DNA of 64,000 nt from Trinickia acidisoli (GTDB lineage Bacteria > Pseudomonadota > Gammaproteobacteria > Burkholderiales > Burkholderiaceae). Within the stretch, counting starts at the first letter, position 1. Each line of letters starts with the position of its first letter. The DNA lies in contig NZ_JAFLRG010000002.1 of assembly GCF_017315725.1 (NCBI RefSeq), forward strand, positions 186,001 to 250,000, read 5' to 3'. Of this stretch, positions 25,447 to 34,216 are shown one piece after another. The translations under genes and the position numbers were made by a program. The notes under the pieces were generated by a model, which was given only the letters and a program-made list of their open reading frames with translations, was not told the origin of the DNA and ran no database searches.

Positions 25447-27000
25447 TCAGCCCGTAGAGGCAGGCGGGCGGAACGTCCCTGGCAGCTTACTTGCCACGTT
25501 CCAGGGTAGTAATTCGTCGATGCGGTTAATGGGGTGATCAGCGATATGGGTCAGCACGTATTCGAGGTAAGCGCGCGGGTTGATCCCGTTCAGCTTGCAC
25601 GTGCCGATCAGGCTGTACATCGCGGCGGCCCGTTTCCCCCCACTGTCGGAGCCGGCGAACAAGAAGTTCTTGCGACCCAGACTCACACAGCGCAACGCGT
25701 TTTCGGCCAGGGCGTTGCTGATCTCGGCACGGCCCTCTTCGCAGTACAGCACGAGGGCATCCCACTGGTTAAGCGAGTAATGGATCGCTTTGGCCAATTC
25801 GGATTTCTTGGACAGCGCCGCGAGTTTGCCCGTCATCCACGTCTTGATGGCCGCGAGCAGCGGGATGCTTTTCTCCCGGCGCACGCGCAGCCGTTCAGCG
25901 GTGGGTTTGCCGCGGATGTCGGCCTCGATCGCGTAAAGTCCGCCGATCAGCTCGAGCACCTCACGGGTCGCATCGGTCGGCGTTCGGGCATGCACGTCGT
26001 ATATGTACCGTCTCGCGTGGTCCCAGCATGCCGCCTCGCGAATCTTGCCGCTCTCGTACAGTTCGTTGAAGCCGCTGTAGGCGTCGGCCTGCAAGATACC
26101 CTCGAATCCGGCCAGATGGGTCTGGGGATGAATGCCTTTGCGGTCCGGCGAGTAAGCAAACCACACTGCGGCCGGTTCGGTCGAGCCCGAGCGAGTGTCA
26201 TCGCGCACATACACCCACAGACGCCCCGTCTTCGTCTTCTTCTTGCCCGGCTCAAGTACCGGGATAGGCGTGTCATCCGCGTGCAGCTTCGACGGCGCCA
26301 CCGTGTAGCGGCGCAGTGCCTCGGTCAGCGCATCGCAAAGGGCCTCGCATTGACCAACCCAGCGGCCCATGCTGGCCGGGTCCAGCTTCACGCCGTCGCG
26401 CGCGGCTATCTGTGACTGCCGGTACAGCGGGGCGTGGTCGGCGTACTTCGAGACGAGGATGTCGGCCAGCAGGCTCGGATGGGCGATGCCTCGCGTAATC
26501 GGCAGGCCGGGCATCGGCGGCTGCGAGAAGTGGTGACCGCACGGGCAAACCGTTTTGCGCCGGATCGTACGAATCACCTTGAACACCGCCGCGACGCGGG
26601 CGAGCTGCTCGGACACGTCTTCTCCGAGCGGCTGCATCGCGCTGCCGCACTTCGGACACGTTGCGTCAGCCTCCAGTACACGTTCTTCGCGTGGCAAATG
26701 CGGCGGCAGCGCTTCTTTCGGCGATGCGTCGCTCACAGGCGTGCTCGCGCTAGATTGGCGGGCGCGCTGCACATCAGCGACGCCGCGCTCGCCCGTCAAG
26801 TCCTCGAGCGCGGTTTCGAGCCGTGCAACCTCCCGGTCTAATTGCTCGGACTTGCGCCCGAATTGCATGCGCCTAAGCTTGTCGAGCTGCGCCTTGAGCT
26901 GCTCGATCTCCAGATCGCGCTCGGCAAGCTGAGCACGAGCCTCGAGCAGCAAGGCTCGCAGCGTTTGAACATCGTCAGGAAGTTCGGCGCCGTTCGACAT
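25447..27000 (-). CDS. tnpC: IS66 transposase TnpC
   Basis: The 517-residue product is intact. It has a coiled-coil N-terminus with the IS66 leucine zipper (ERDLEIEQLKAQLDKLRRMQ) and FGRKSEQLD, the zinc-finger region (ATCPKCGSAMQPLGEDVSEQ), the HTH part and the DDE core (LHADDTPIPVLEPGKKKTKT with the first Asp; GILQADAYSGFNELY with the second; the Glu after). The C-terminal IS66 tail FAGSDSGGKRAAAMYSLIGT is present. Confidence 0.95.
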   Translation of the reverse strand: MSNGAELPDDVQTLRALLLEARAQLAERDLEIEQLKAQLDKLRRMQFGRKSEQLDREVARLETALEDLTGERGVADVQRARQSSASTPVSDASPKEALPPHLPREERVLEADATCPKCGSAMQPLGEDVSEQLARVAAVFKVIRTIRRKTVCPCGHHFSQPPMPGLPITRGIAHPSLLADILVSKYADHAPLYRQSQIAARDGVKLDPASMGRWVGQCEALCDALTEALRRYTVAPSKLHADDTPIPVLEPGKKKTKTGRLWVYVRDDTRSGSTEPAAVWFAYSPDRKGIHPQTHLAGFEGILQADAYSGFNELYESGKIREAACWDHARRYIYDVHARTPTDATREVLELIGGLYAIEADIRGKPTAERLRVRREKSIPLLAAIKTWMTGKLAALSKKSELAKAIHYSLNQWDALVLYCEEGRAEISNALAENALRCVSLGRKNFLFAGSDSGGKRAAAMYSLIGTCKLNGINPRAYLEYVLTHIADHPINRIDELLPWNVASKLPGTFRPPASTG

Positions 27001-27030
27001 GCGGCGCAGTTTACGAGCCTTCTGCTCGGT

Positions 27031-27375
27031 TTACAACATCGACAGTGCAGCGGTGCGACGCGGTTGCCGCCAATCGATGCCTTCGAGCAACATGGACAAT
27101 TGCGCCGCCGTCAGATGGACCTTGCCGCCATCGGCCTGTGGCCACACGAAGCGCCCACGCTCGAGCCGCTTCGCAAGAAGCCAGAGCCCGTCTTCGGTCG
27201 CCCACATGAGCTTCACGAGATCGCCGCGCCGGCCCCGGAAGATGAACACGTTGCCGCCCAACGCATTGTCTTCGAGCGCCGTCTGCACCTTGGCCGCCAG
27301 TCCTTGGAATCCGCAGCGCATGTCGGTAACGCCGGCCACCAGCCAGACGCGTGTACCCGTGGGAAGAGAGATCAC
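27031..27375 (-). CDS. tnpB: IS66 accessory protein TnpB (Orf2)
   Basis: The 114-residue product carries the family signature DMRCGFQGLAAKV, then GNVFIFRGRRGDLVKLMWAT and the closing GRFVWPQADGG. It is required with TnpC for transposition in IS66 elements. It overlaps the tnpA stop by four bases and precedes tnpC. Confidence 0.95.
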   Translation of the reverse strand: MISLPTGTRVWLVAGVTDMRCGFQGLAAKVQTALEDNALGGNVFIFRGRRGDLVKLMWATEDGLWLLAKRLERGRFVWPQADGGKVHLTAAQLSMLLEGIDWRQPRRTAALSML

Positions 27376-27776
27376 GATCGCATGCTCCCCAGTACAACGC
27401 GTAGCGTGTCGGCGTCGACGATGCCGTCCACCTTGACGACCACCTCACCGAATCGAATCTCGATCGTCCCGCCTCGTGTAGTCCGGTTGCCGGCTGCCCG
27501 AGCATCCGAGGGCATGGTCACGCGCTGCGCCGGCGTTTCATGGACCACCGCCACGGGAATCAGCGACGTCGTTTGGGCCTGCAATTGCTCGCGATAGCGA
27601 CGCCGCCACGTGAACAGCATGTTTGCATTGATGCCATTCTCGCGCGCCAGCTTTGCGACGGAGGCACCCGGCTCGCATGCCGCGACCGCGAGACGGCGTC
27701 GAAACTCGCGATCATAATTGGGGCGTCCCTTGCGGCTACCCGGCTTGGCTTCCAACTCCGTCACAGTGATCTCCAT
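27372..27776 (-). CDS. tnpA: IS66 accessory protein TnpA (Orf1)
   Basis: This is a helix-turn-helix protein of the transposase-8 type: GRPNYDREFRRRLAVAACEP, then VAKLARENGINANMLFTWRR, and a C-terminal beta part (IEIRFGEVVVKVDGIVDADT). I start at ATG 27776; a GTG at 27800 would add eight residues, and neither has a clear ribosome site. Confidence 0.9.
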   Translation of the reverse strand: MEITVTELEAKPGSRKGRPNYDREFRRRLAVAACEPGASVAKLARENGINANMLFTWRRRYREQLQAQTTSLIPVAVVHETPAQRVTMPSDARAAGNRTTRGGTIEIRFGEVVVKVDGIVDADTLRVVLGSMRS

Positions 27777-27874
27777 CAAATCGAAAATGATGGGCACCAC
27801 TTTGATGTCGGTTCTCGCCGTCGTCTATGACGGTCGTCGTGAGGCGCTTACGCAGCTACCGACCGCACTGGGCT

Positions 27875-28114
27875 ATGATCATCAGCTTTCGCCCCAAAGG
27901 GCTTGAGGCATTGTTTAGCGACGACTCGACGCGCGGTGTCTAGGCCGTGCATGAATCCAAGTTGCGGCGCATATTGGATGCTCTCGACGCGGCAGGTTAG
28001 CCGAGCGAATTGCTCCCCCCAGCCTATAAGCTGCATTCCTTGAAAGGGGAGTTCAAAGGGCATCGGCCGATATGGGTCAATGGAAAATGGCAGGTTACGT
28101 TCCGGTTTGTCGAG
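27875..28114 (+). pseudogene. higB: HigB/RelE-type toxin, two internal stops
   Basis: Reads MIISFRPKGLEALFSDDSTR, TAG, then HESKLRRILDALDAAG, TAG, then AYKLHSLKGEFKGHRPIWVN and KWQVTFRFVE. This is the HigB fold of ribosome-dependent mRNA interferases (compare the family's LHxLKGxxxG and WRICFRWxDG pattern). Both stops replace codons that would be CAG (Gln). The IS66 element sits just upstream and separates it from its original leader at 25300-25366. Confidence 0.75.
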
Positions 28115-28265
28115 CGTGTTGCAACCGCTCGGAATCGATGTATCCGAGTCCGCTGCGCGGCTCGGCTATAACCCCACGCTTTCCCGTGTGCTGAACGGGC
28201 GCGCCGGCATCAGTCCAGATCTCGCAGTGCGCCTCGAGCGGTCAAACGTCAGCAATGCTTATCGG
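28115..28265 (+). pseudogene. higA: HigA-type antitoxin fragment
   Basis: Gives LQPLGIDVSESAARLG, then PTLSRVLNGRAGISPDLAVR and LERSNVSNA. This is the HigA helix-turn-helix and the following helix, which bind the higBA operator and neutralise HigB. The start and the last third are missing. It lies directly after higB, the usual order. Confidence 0.75.
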
Positions 28266-28294
28266 TGGAGCCCACGGTATCGCCGCGAAGAACT

Positions 28295-28601
28295 CTATGC
28301 GTCGAGCCCGCGGTGCGAGCCTGTCGTTATTGAAACCGGGTATCCATGCACAGCAGCACCCAACAGCCACGCCGGAACATCGCACTTGCCGTTGAGTACG
28401 CGCCAGACCTCGATGTGGTCTTCGCGCTCAATGTAGAAGATCAGATGCGGATCGCGATCGAGCGGCCACGACCGCAGCCCCGAGATGTCCAGCTCACATA
28501 ACCCCGTCAAGCCTTTCCAAATGCGATACCCCTGCCGCGGCTTTGCACGGCGATTGCATTTGAGCATGGACCAATGCGATCAATGTTGCGACGTTGAATT
28601 C
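28295..28601 (-). pseudogene. ParE/RelE-superfamily toxin, frameshifted
   Basis: The first part (EFNVATLIALVHAQMQSP) and the second part (GLRSWPLDRDPHLIFYIERE, then HIEVWRVLNGKCDVPAWL) are in different frames, with the shift near 28505. The second part is the ParE toxin core including the conserved C-terminal Arg/His strand VWRVLxGxxDIPAWL. Toxins of this group attack DNA gyrase. No partner antitoxin is seen upstream. Confidence 0.65.
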
Positions 28602-28755
28602 AAGCGCTGATCAGTGGTTTGATCTGCAGGATGTGCGTGCGATAGTCTTCATTATGGCGCGACGATCTGGATGAGAGACGCGCGACAAACAAGATGAGAA
28701 TGTCGCGGTGACGCTGATGATGCCGACGTTGATTGACGCTGGCAAGCGCTGCGCG

Positions 28756-29067
28756 TCAGTCGGCGAGGTCGATCGCGTAACGCGTGACGATGGCCGTCAA
28801 GATGCGCATAGCGGACTGGCGCTTGGCCTCGATCAGCGGTGGCGGTACGGTGCCCGTGTCGAGCGCCGCCAACTCCTGCCCGAGCAAGGTCAACAGCGTC
28901 ACGCGTGACGCGGTGAGTTCGTCGCCGATCGCATCGATGACGGCGCGTTTGCGCCGTAGGCGATATGCGCGTTGCCGTTGCGCGGCAGTGCGCGCAACGG
29001 GCGTCGAGCTTGAGCGATCGGGTACGTCGTCGCGCGTGATGCTCGTCAGTTGCGGGTTGTTGCTCAT
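28756..29067 (-). CDS. third small protein of the IS21 element
   Basis: A 103-residue product starting MSNNPQLTSITRDDVPDRSS, whose ATG overlaps the istB stop. It contains a basic segment (AAQRQRAYRLRRKRAVIDAI) that could bind DNA, and a helical C-terminus. Some IS21 relatives carry such an extra gene; its role is unknown. Confidence 0.65.
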   Translation of the reverse strand: MSNNPQLTSITRDDVPDRSSSTPVARTAAQRQRAYRLRRKRAVIDAIGDELTASRVTLLTLLGQELAALDTGTVPPPLIEAKRQSAMRILTAIVTRYAIDLAD

Positions 29068-29897
29068 CAATGATCCTCCTGGCGCGGCGGCACGCCGACA
29101 TTGCTCGGCGTGGCGAAGTTGGCGGGGCGTCCTGGGCCTTGCTGCTTGCGCTGCAGGGCGGTACGCCGGCGATAGCTTTCGACGTTCAGCTCGAAGATGG
29201 TCGAGTGGTGGACCAGCCGATCGACGGCGGCCAGCGTCATGGCCGGGTCGGGGAAGACCTTGTTCCATTCGCCAAATGGCTGATTGGCGGTGATGAGAAG
29301 AGAACGACGCTCATACCGGGCGCTGATCAGCTCGAACAACACCGACGTCTCGGCTTGGTCCTTAGTGACGTACGCCAGATCGTCCAGGATGAGCAGATCG
29401 AAACGATCGAGCCGGTTGATGGCCGATTCGAGGGCGAGTTCGCGGCGTGCCACCTGCAAGCGCTGTACGAGATCGGAGGTGCGAGCGAACAGCACCTTCC
29501 AACCCTTCTCCACGAGGCTCAAGCCGATCGCCGACGACAAGTGCGACTTGCCCCCTCCGGGCGGCCCCATCAGAATCAAATTGGCGCCGTTTCGCAGCCA
29601 GCCGTCGCCGGCGCACAGCGCCGAGACTTGCGCCTTGGATACCATCGGCACCGCGTCGAAGTCGAAGTTCTCCAGCGTCTTGCCTGGCAGCAGTTTGGCG
29701 TCTGTGAGGTGACGTTCGATACGGCGTCGATCGCGCTCGGCGATCTCATGTTCGGCCAGCGCCATCAGCAGGCGCGCTGCAGGCCAGCCTTCCTTATCGG
29801 AGCGCTCGGCGAAGCTCGCCCACATGAGCTTGATGGCAGGCAGGCGCAATTCGCTGAACAGCAGCGACACGCGGGTCGCGTCGAAGTCGTGACTCAT
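29067..29897 (-). CDS. istB: IS21 transposition helper ATPase IstB
   Basis: AAA+ ATPase that loads the IstA transposase on target DNA. Visible: Walker A LMGPPGGGKSHLSSAI, Walker B FDLLILDDLAYV, sensor region LLITANQPFGEW, and the C-terminal HHSTIFELNVESYRRR. The start MSHDFDATRV at 29897 overlaps the istA stop (ATGA); a longer frame upstream is antisense-like and lacks a ribosome site. Confidence 0.95.
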   Translation of the reverse strand: MSHDFDATRVSLLFSELRLPAIKLMWASFAERSDKEGWPAARLLMALAEHEIAERDRRRIERHLTDAKLLPGKTLENFDFDAVPMVSKAQVSALCAGDGWLRNGANLILMGPPGGGKSHLSSAIGLSLVEKGWKVLFARTSDLVQRLQVARRELALESAINRLDRFDLLILDDLAYVTKDQAETSVLFELISARYERRSLLITANQPFGEWNKVFPDPAMTLAAVDRLVHHSTIFELNVESYRRRTALQRKQQGPGRPANFATPSNVGVPPRQEDH

Positions 29898-31405
29898 GCC
29901 GCAGCCTCCATGTCGAAGCTGAGCAGGGCCTCGTAATCGCGCAACGAAGCCAGTTGTACATGCACTTGCGGCACACTGGCGGGATCGGGCGCGAAGCGCG
30001 AGCGCAGCGCTTGCAGGTCGGGCAATTGCCCCTGGGCGAGGCACCGGTCCAGCTCCTGAGCCAACTGGGCTTCGCAGGCGCGCTCGTGGGCCATGCTCAG
30101 CAGTTCCACCATGGTCTTGCACGCCGTGCGCGGCGGCATTTGCTCGCACAGGCGATCGAACGTCAATCGATAAGCCTCGCGCGGGAACAGTTGGTCGCGG
30201 TAAATCAGGTTCATCAGTGCCATCGGCTTGCGGCGTAACGCGTGAATGACGTGCCGATAGTCGATGACGTGTCCGTGCTTGCCGTTTACGCCCGGGCGCC
30301 CGCGCTGCAGCGTCATCAAGGCCGTGCCACCCAGAAACAGCTCGCGCCGGTCGTCGTATAGCCGCACGCGCAGCCGATGGCCGATCAGCCGCGACGGGAC
30401 GGTGTAGAACACCTTGCGCAAAGTGAAGCCGCCGGTGGAGGTCACGTACACGCGCGTTTCCTCGTAGTCGCTGGTGCGCTGACCCGGCAGCGGCTGCAGG
30501 AAGGGGCGCTCGGCTTCGATGCGCTTGCCGTTGCGCGCGTTCTGGCGGCTGACGATCTCATCGACGAAGCGGCGATAGTCGGCCAGATCGATGAACTCGG
30601 TACTGCCGCGCAGCAGCAGCGCGTCACGGATGGCATTCTTGAGGTGACCGTGCGGGCTCTCGATGGAGCCGTTCTCATGGGCGACGCCGCGGTTGTTGCG
30701 AGTCGGTTGCATGCCGCAGTGAGCGCACAGCGCTTCGTAACGCGTGGTCAGATCGTCGCGTGCTTCGCGATCGAGATTGCGGAACGCCGCAGACAGACTG
30801 TCGCTGCGGTGTTCGCGGGGCGCACCTCCCAGCGCCCATAACGCGTTCTGCAGGCCTTCGGCGAGCGCGACATAGCTCTCGCCGCCGAGAATGACGTGCG
30901 CGTGCTCGAAGCCCGAGCAGGCCAGTCGGAAGTGGTACAAGCGGTGATCGAGCGCGCTACCCGCCACGCTCACGCCCAGGCTTTGCATGTCGGTAAAGTC
31001 GGACAGCCCGAGGCGACCGGGCTCATGTACCTGGCGGAATATGACGTCGCGCTCCTCGCCGTGCCGAGCGCGCCAATCGCGGATGCGTCGCTCCAACGTT
31101 CGTCGCACGGTGCGCGACAGGCTCGGATGCCGTCGAAGCATCTCCTCGAGCACGGCCACGGGCCGAATACCCGGAGCAGCTTGCAGCACTGGAACAATCT
31201 CGGCGTCAAAGATCTCGGCCAAGGGATCGGGGCGTCGGCGCTCGCGCGGCGCCTTCTTCTGCGACGGCAATCGCAAATCCTGTTCGATGCGATAGGCCGT
31301 GGCCACGCTGAATCCCGCGCGCGCGGCCGCCGTGGACAGTCCTTCCGTGCGTCTGTACTTCATGTAGAGCCTCATTTGGTGGTCGTTGACGTGTCGTCCG
31401 GGCAC
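29894..31405 (-). CDS. istA: IS21 transposase IstA
   Basis: The 503-residue product opens MPGRHVNDHQMRLYMKYRRT with the HTH region, then the rve integrase core (GLSDFTDMQSLGVSV; ALCAHCGMQPTRNNRGVAHE with NGSIESPHGHLKNAIRD holding the catalytic Glu) and the C-terminal DNA-binding part. The gene is intact. Confidence 0.95.
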   Translation of the reverse strand: MPGRHVNDHQMRLYMKYRRTEGLSTAAARAGFSVATAYRIEQDLRLPSQKKAPRERRRPDPLAEIFDAEIVPVLQAAPGIRPVAVLEEMLRRHPSLSRTVRRTLERRIRDWRARHGEERDVIFRQVHEPGRLGLSDFTDMQSLGVSVAGSALDHRLYHFRLACSGFEHAHVILGGESYVALAEGLQNALWALGGAPREHRSDSLSAAFRNLDREARDDLTTRYEALCAHCGMQPTRNNRGVAHENGSIESPHGHLKNAIRDALLLRGSTEFIDLADYRRFVDEIVSRQNARNGKRIEAERPFLQPLPGQRTSDYEETRVYVTSTGGFTLRKVFYTVPSRLIGHRLRVRLYDDRRELFLGGTALMTLQRGRPGVNGKHGHVIDYRHVIHALRRKPMALMNLIYRDQLFPREAYRLTFDRLCEQMPPRTACKTMVELLSMAHERACEAQLAQELDRCLAQGQLPDLQALRSRFAPDPASVPQVHVQLASLRDYEALLSFDMEAAA

Positions 31406-31599
31406 GGCGGCCTCCCTTGCAAGGAAGACTCGTTCATACCCGATTCACCGCGACCACCGACAAGGCTCTGTGCTAAAGGCGAGCACTTTCGGCGCGACGC
31501 AGCGGCGCCGGTTCCGGGCTACGCCCGTCACCGGCGCCGCTGCGTCCGCATTCTCATCCTGATTGACGCGCTGTTCTCATCTTGATTGACGCGCGGCAC

Positions 31600-32690
31600 T
31601 TCATCCCACTCTGCCCGCTTCACGCGACTGCGAACGCTGGTCTTCGGTAGGCTGATGTCGAGCTTGATCAGGTTCAGGGCGAAGCGTCGCAGGGTCGCGT
31701 AATTGTGTGCGGCGTGGTCCTTTCTCACGCGGCAGGCGTCTTCGAGAAAGGTGACGTCCAGGCTCCAGTGCAAGCTGTTCTCGATGCGCCAGTGGTCACG
31801 CACCGCGCGGGCGAAGTCCTTCACGTCACACTGTGCGGAGGTGATGAAGTAACGGCGCTGCATGCTGGGTTCGCCCTTGCCAGTATGGCAAATGGCCTCA
31901 ACCATACCGATCTGGTGGCAGTCGGGCCATGCATTCGTGTCCACCCTTTTCAGCACGTCCTGGGTGAGCCAGTAGCGGCGCTCTTCGATGCGGCCATGGT
32001 CCTTTTCGATGGTCCGAACGTAGCACTCGGGCATCAGCCGCTCAATGCGCCCGCGCTCAGTGGCGCCGAAGAAGCCCGAGAGAGCGTTGAAGAGCTTTTC
32101 CTGGTTGCCCTTGACGGCGAGCAGGTAATGGCCGCCGCGCTCGCGGATGGCCCGGGCAATCTCGCGCTGGCAGCTCATCGCATCGATGCTCACAAGGCAC
32201 CCCTTGAGGGCGAGCGTCGGCAGCAGCCCGGGAATTGCGTCTATCTCATTACTCTTGTCGTCGACCTTCTGCTGACACAGCATCACGCCCAGCCGGTTGG
32301 CGTACGCGCTGACCAGATGGATGGCGCGTTTCTCGCCGTTGTGCGAGCCGCGCACGCACTTGCCATCGATCGCGATATGCTCCTGCGCAGCACCCACGAC
32401 GTGGCTGATCCAGCTACGAAAGGCCAGTTCGAAGCGCTTCGGGTCCAGCAGCCGGAACACCCGGCCAAACGTGTCGTGCGACGCGATGCCGTTCTCCAGT
32501 GGCAGGAAGCGGCGCAGCCAGTTCAGTCGCATCTCACCCCACCCCACTCGGCGATATCGGTCACGTTTTGCGCGCCGCATAAAATCGCACACACGGCCAC
32601 CACCAGCAGCTCGGTCAGGTCGTATCGCAAGGCTGGGCCGTCACGCGGATCATCCAGCTCGCCTAACCAGTGGACCAGGCTTGTTTGCAT
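31600..32690 (-). pseudogene. ISAs1-family transposase, frameshifted and cut by IS21
   Basis: ATG at 32690 opens MQTSLVHWLGELDDPRDGPA and LTELLVVAVCAILCGA. The frame is lost around 32535-32545 (after IAEWGG) and resumes LNWLRRFLPLENGIASHDTF. The core has IAIDGKCVRGS (Asp), SIDAMSCQREIARAI (Asp) and the final DHWRIENSLHWSLDVTF (Glu). After VKRAEWDE the natural end is replaced by the IS21 inverted repeat. Two independent lesions make it inactive. Confidence 0.88.
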
Positions 32691-32699
32691 GCGGCTCTC

Positions 32700-33160
32700 C
32701 CATCAGGAAAGCCTCAGTTAACGAAATTCGACGCCTGTTTACAACGGCACTCCGTTGCTGGGTTTCAATCCGTTAGTCAACCGAAAGTACGCCCTGAGTG
32801 AGGGAGCGGTCGGGCAATCTGCATCGGACTGCAGCATGCGCAACAAGAGCTTGCGGCGATGATGGCAGCTTCCCGATCGATAGATCAGGTCCGGTCGCAT
32901 GTATCGAAGTCGATCATCACCAGCCTTGCGGGCACGGGCTTCCAAATGCAATCGCCCTGAGTTTACAACCGTCACCTCTCTATCCGTTGGTCATCGGAAA
33001 GTCAAATGCAACCGCTGTGGACTGCTGTATCTGATGAGTCCACGCGTAGGCGTCCGGTATGTTGTGGTTCGAGAAACTGCAAACTGCAAAATGTGTACGT
33101 GTTCGCTACGAGCGTTGGTGTGGCGCATCATCTTGTGGATGACGATCCCGGGAGAAACTT
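32700..33160. other. intergenic between ISAs1 remnant and secreted-protein gene
   Basis: About 460 bp with no supported gene. The second copy of the short repeat (TTGGTCATCGGAAAGTCAAA) lies at about 32982-33012. The last 100 bases are expected to carry the promoter of the gene at 33161. Confidence 0.4.
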
Positions 33161-33655
33161 ATGAAGACCATTGTGTTCGCTTTGTTGTTGTGCCTGCTTT
33201 GGGTTGGCGTTCCTAGTGCGCATGCGCAAGGTGTTGTTGTTGACGATTTTGCGGTGGAAACGGACGGTTTGCAGCTTAACGATTTGACGACACAGGGCAA
33301 TGCGCAAAATGAGCAGAACGCGCTGACACTGCAGGGCATAGCGACGGGAAGCTCTCCGTCGTCGCTTCTGCCTGATGGTTATCCGTCGGTGTCTTGCGCG
33401 GGCGCGGCGGTTGATAGTGCGCAGCTAACGGCGGCATGCTTGACTGCAAATAACTTGCAAGCTGTTGGCGATGACGTGTCTATGAATGGTGTTGAAAATG
33501 TGGATGTGGCAGCTGCGCAAGGTATAGTTGGAAAACTAGACGAGTTGACGATGGAGCAACAGGCTGCTAATCAGGTTGGGAGAGACAAGGACGAGATGAA
33601 TCAACAAAAAGATGCATTTCTTGTGGGGCAGTTGGCCGCTTTATTACTTCCTTGA
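33161..33655 (+). CDS. secreted/periplasmic protein, unknown; possible displaced VirB5-like
   Basis: The 164-residue product has a clean signal peptide (IVFALLLCLLWVGVPSAHA), a strong ribosome site (GGGAG six bases from ATG), and a mature part rich in Asn/Gln/Asp/Ala with helical heptads near the end (KLDELTMEQQAANQVG). One Cys pair (SVSCAG, AACLTA) is present. Base composition is visibly lower in G+C than the neighbours, like virB6 and the small genes of the secretion locus. VirB5, a periplasmic helical minor pilin, is missing from the virB operon 7 kb away, and this is the only free-standing candidate, but I see no diagnostic VirB5 motif and it is shorter than usual. It may be something else. 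Confidence 0.55.
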   Translation: MKTIVFALLLCLLWVGVPSAHAQGVVVDDFAVETDGLQLNDLTTQGNAQNEQNALTLQGIATGSSPSSLLPDGYPSVSCAGAAVDSAQLTAACLTANNLQAVGDDVSMNGVENVDVAAAQGIVGKLDELTMEQQAANQVGRDKDEMNQQKDAFLVGQLAALLLP

Positions 33656-33749
33656 GGATGTGTCCATCTTCGGATCCACGAGCGGTTGCATTTAAGAATC
33701 AATGTGAGCAATCCTGTGCCGACATTGAAAGAGATTTGAGTCCGAGTAT

Positions 33750-33993
33750 GTGGTGCGGTGTCCTCATCTCGCTGGGTGCGTTTGACGTGGCGGCGAACGC
33801 TGGATTTTGGCGGGTCCGTGTCGAGCTTCATCAGGTTCGAGGCGAAGTAACGTAACGTCGCGTAGTTATGCGCGGCGTGGTCATCATGTAACACTCGGGT
33901 TTGGTTGGATGCGCTCACGTTCAGTCGTGCCAAAGAGCGCGTGAGCGCATCGAATGAGCCCTTGACCGCAAGCACATAGTCGCCACCACGCAT
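33750..33993 (-). pseudogene. ISAs1-family transposase fragment with internal deletion
   Basis: Reads RGGDYVLAVKGSFDALTRSL, then jumps to DDHAAHNYATLRYFASNLMK and VKRTQRDEDTA, the middle and end of an ISAs1 transposase with the catalytic centre removed. It is a different copy from the one at 31600-32690. Confidence 0.75.
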
Positions 33994-34216
33994 TTATATC
34001 GATCGTCTGTGCTTGAGCCGTGCGGCCTTAGCAGGCTTGAAGTACCGGCAGTAATGTCATCGCGGAGGGCCCCTGAAGCGTTGATGGAAGATTCCCCCTC
34101 GCCCCCTGGAGATCATGCGCGGCGCCGACACATTCACCGAGAGTAATGAGATGGTCACCCCCATCCTACGCGCGGGCTACGCTGTAGGATGTTTTCTTCT
34201 CTTCTGGAGGTGCGCC

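Larger units (their letters stand above)
25375..27851 (-). mobile_element. complete IS66-family insertion sequence
   Basis: About 2.48 kb with the family's ends: GTAAGCACCTCGCGAAGGCC on the left and the complement of GTAAGCGCCTCACGACGACC on the right. Three genes (tnpA, tnpB, tnpC) lie on the minus strand, all open, with exact 8-bp target duplications. It is the best-preserved element in the window and therefore probably the most recent insertion. It landed just upstream of the higB remnant. Confidence 0.93.
28676..31599 (-). mobile_element. complete IS21-family insertion sequence
   Basis: About 2.9 kb with istA and istB plus a third small gene on the minus strand. The ends carry the multiple short repeats typical of IS21: CGCGCGACAAACAAGATGAG inward from the left and CGCGCGTCAATCAAGATGAG inward from the right, the right end repeating GCGCGTCAATCAGGATGAGA. 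The right end lies inside an ISAs1 transposase gene, so this element inserted into an older one. End positions are accurate to a few bases. Confidence 0.85.

Noticed and set aside
29070..29936. 288-codon plus-strand frame over istB
   Set aside because: Antisense to istB; His/Arg/Gln-rich composition typical of a mirrored frame.
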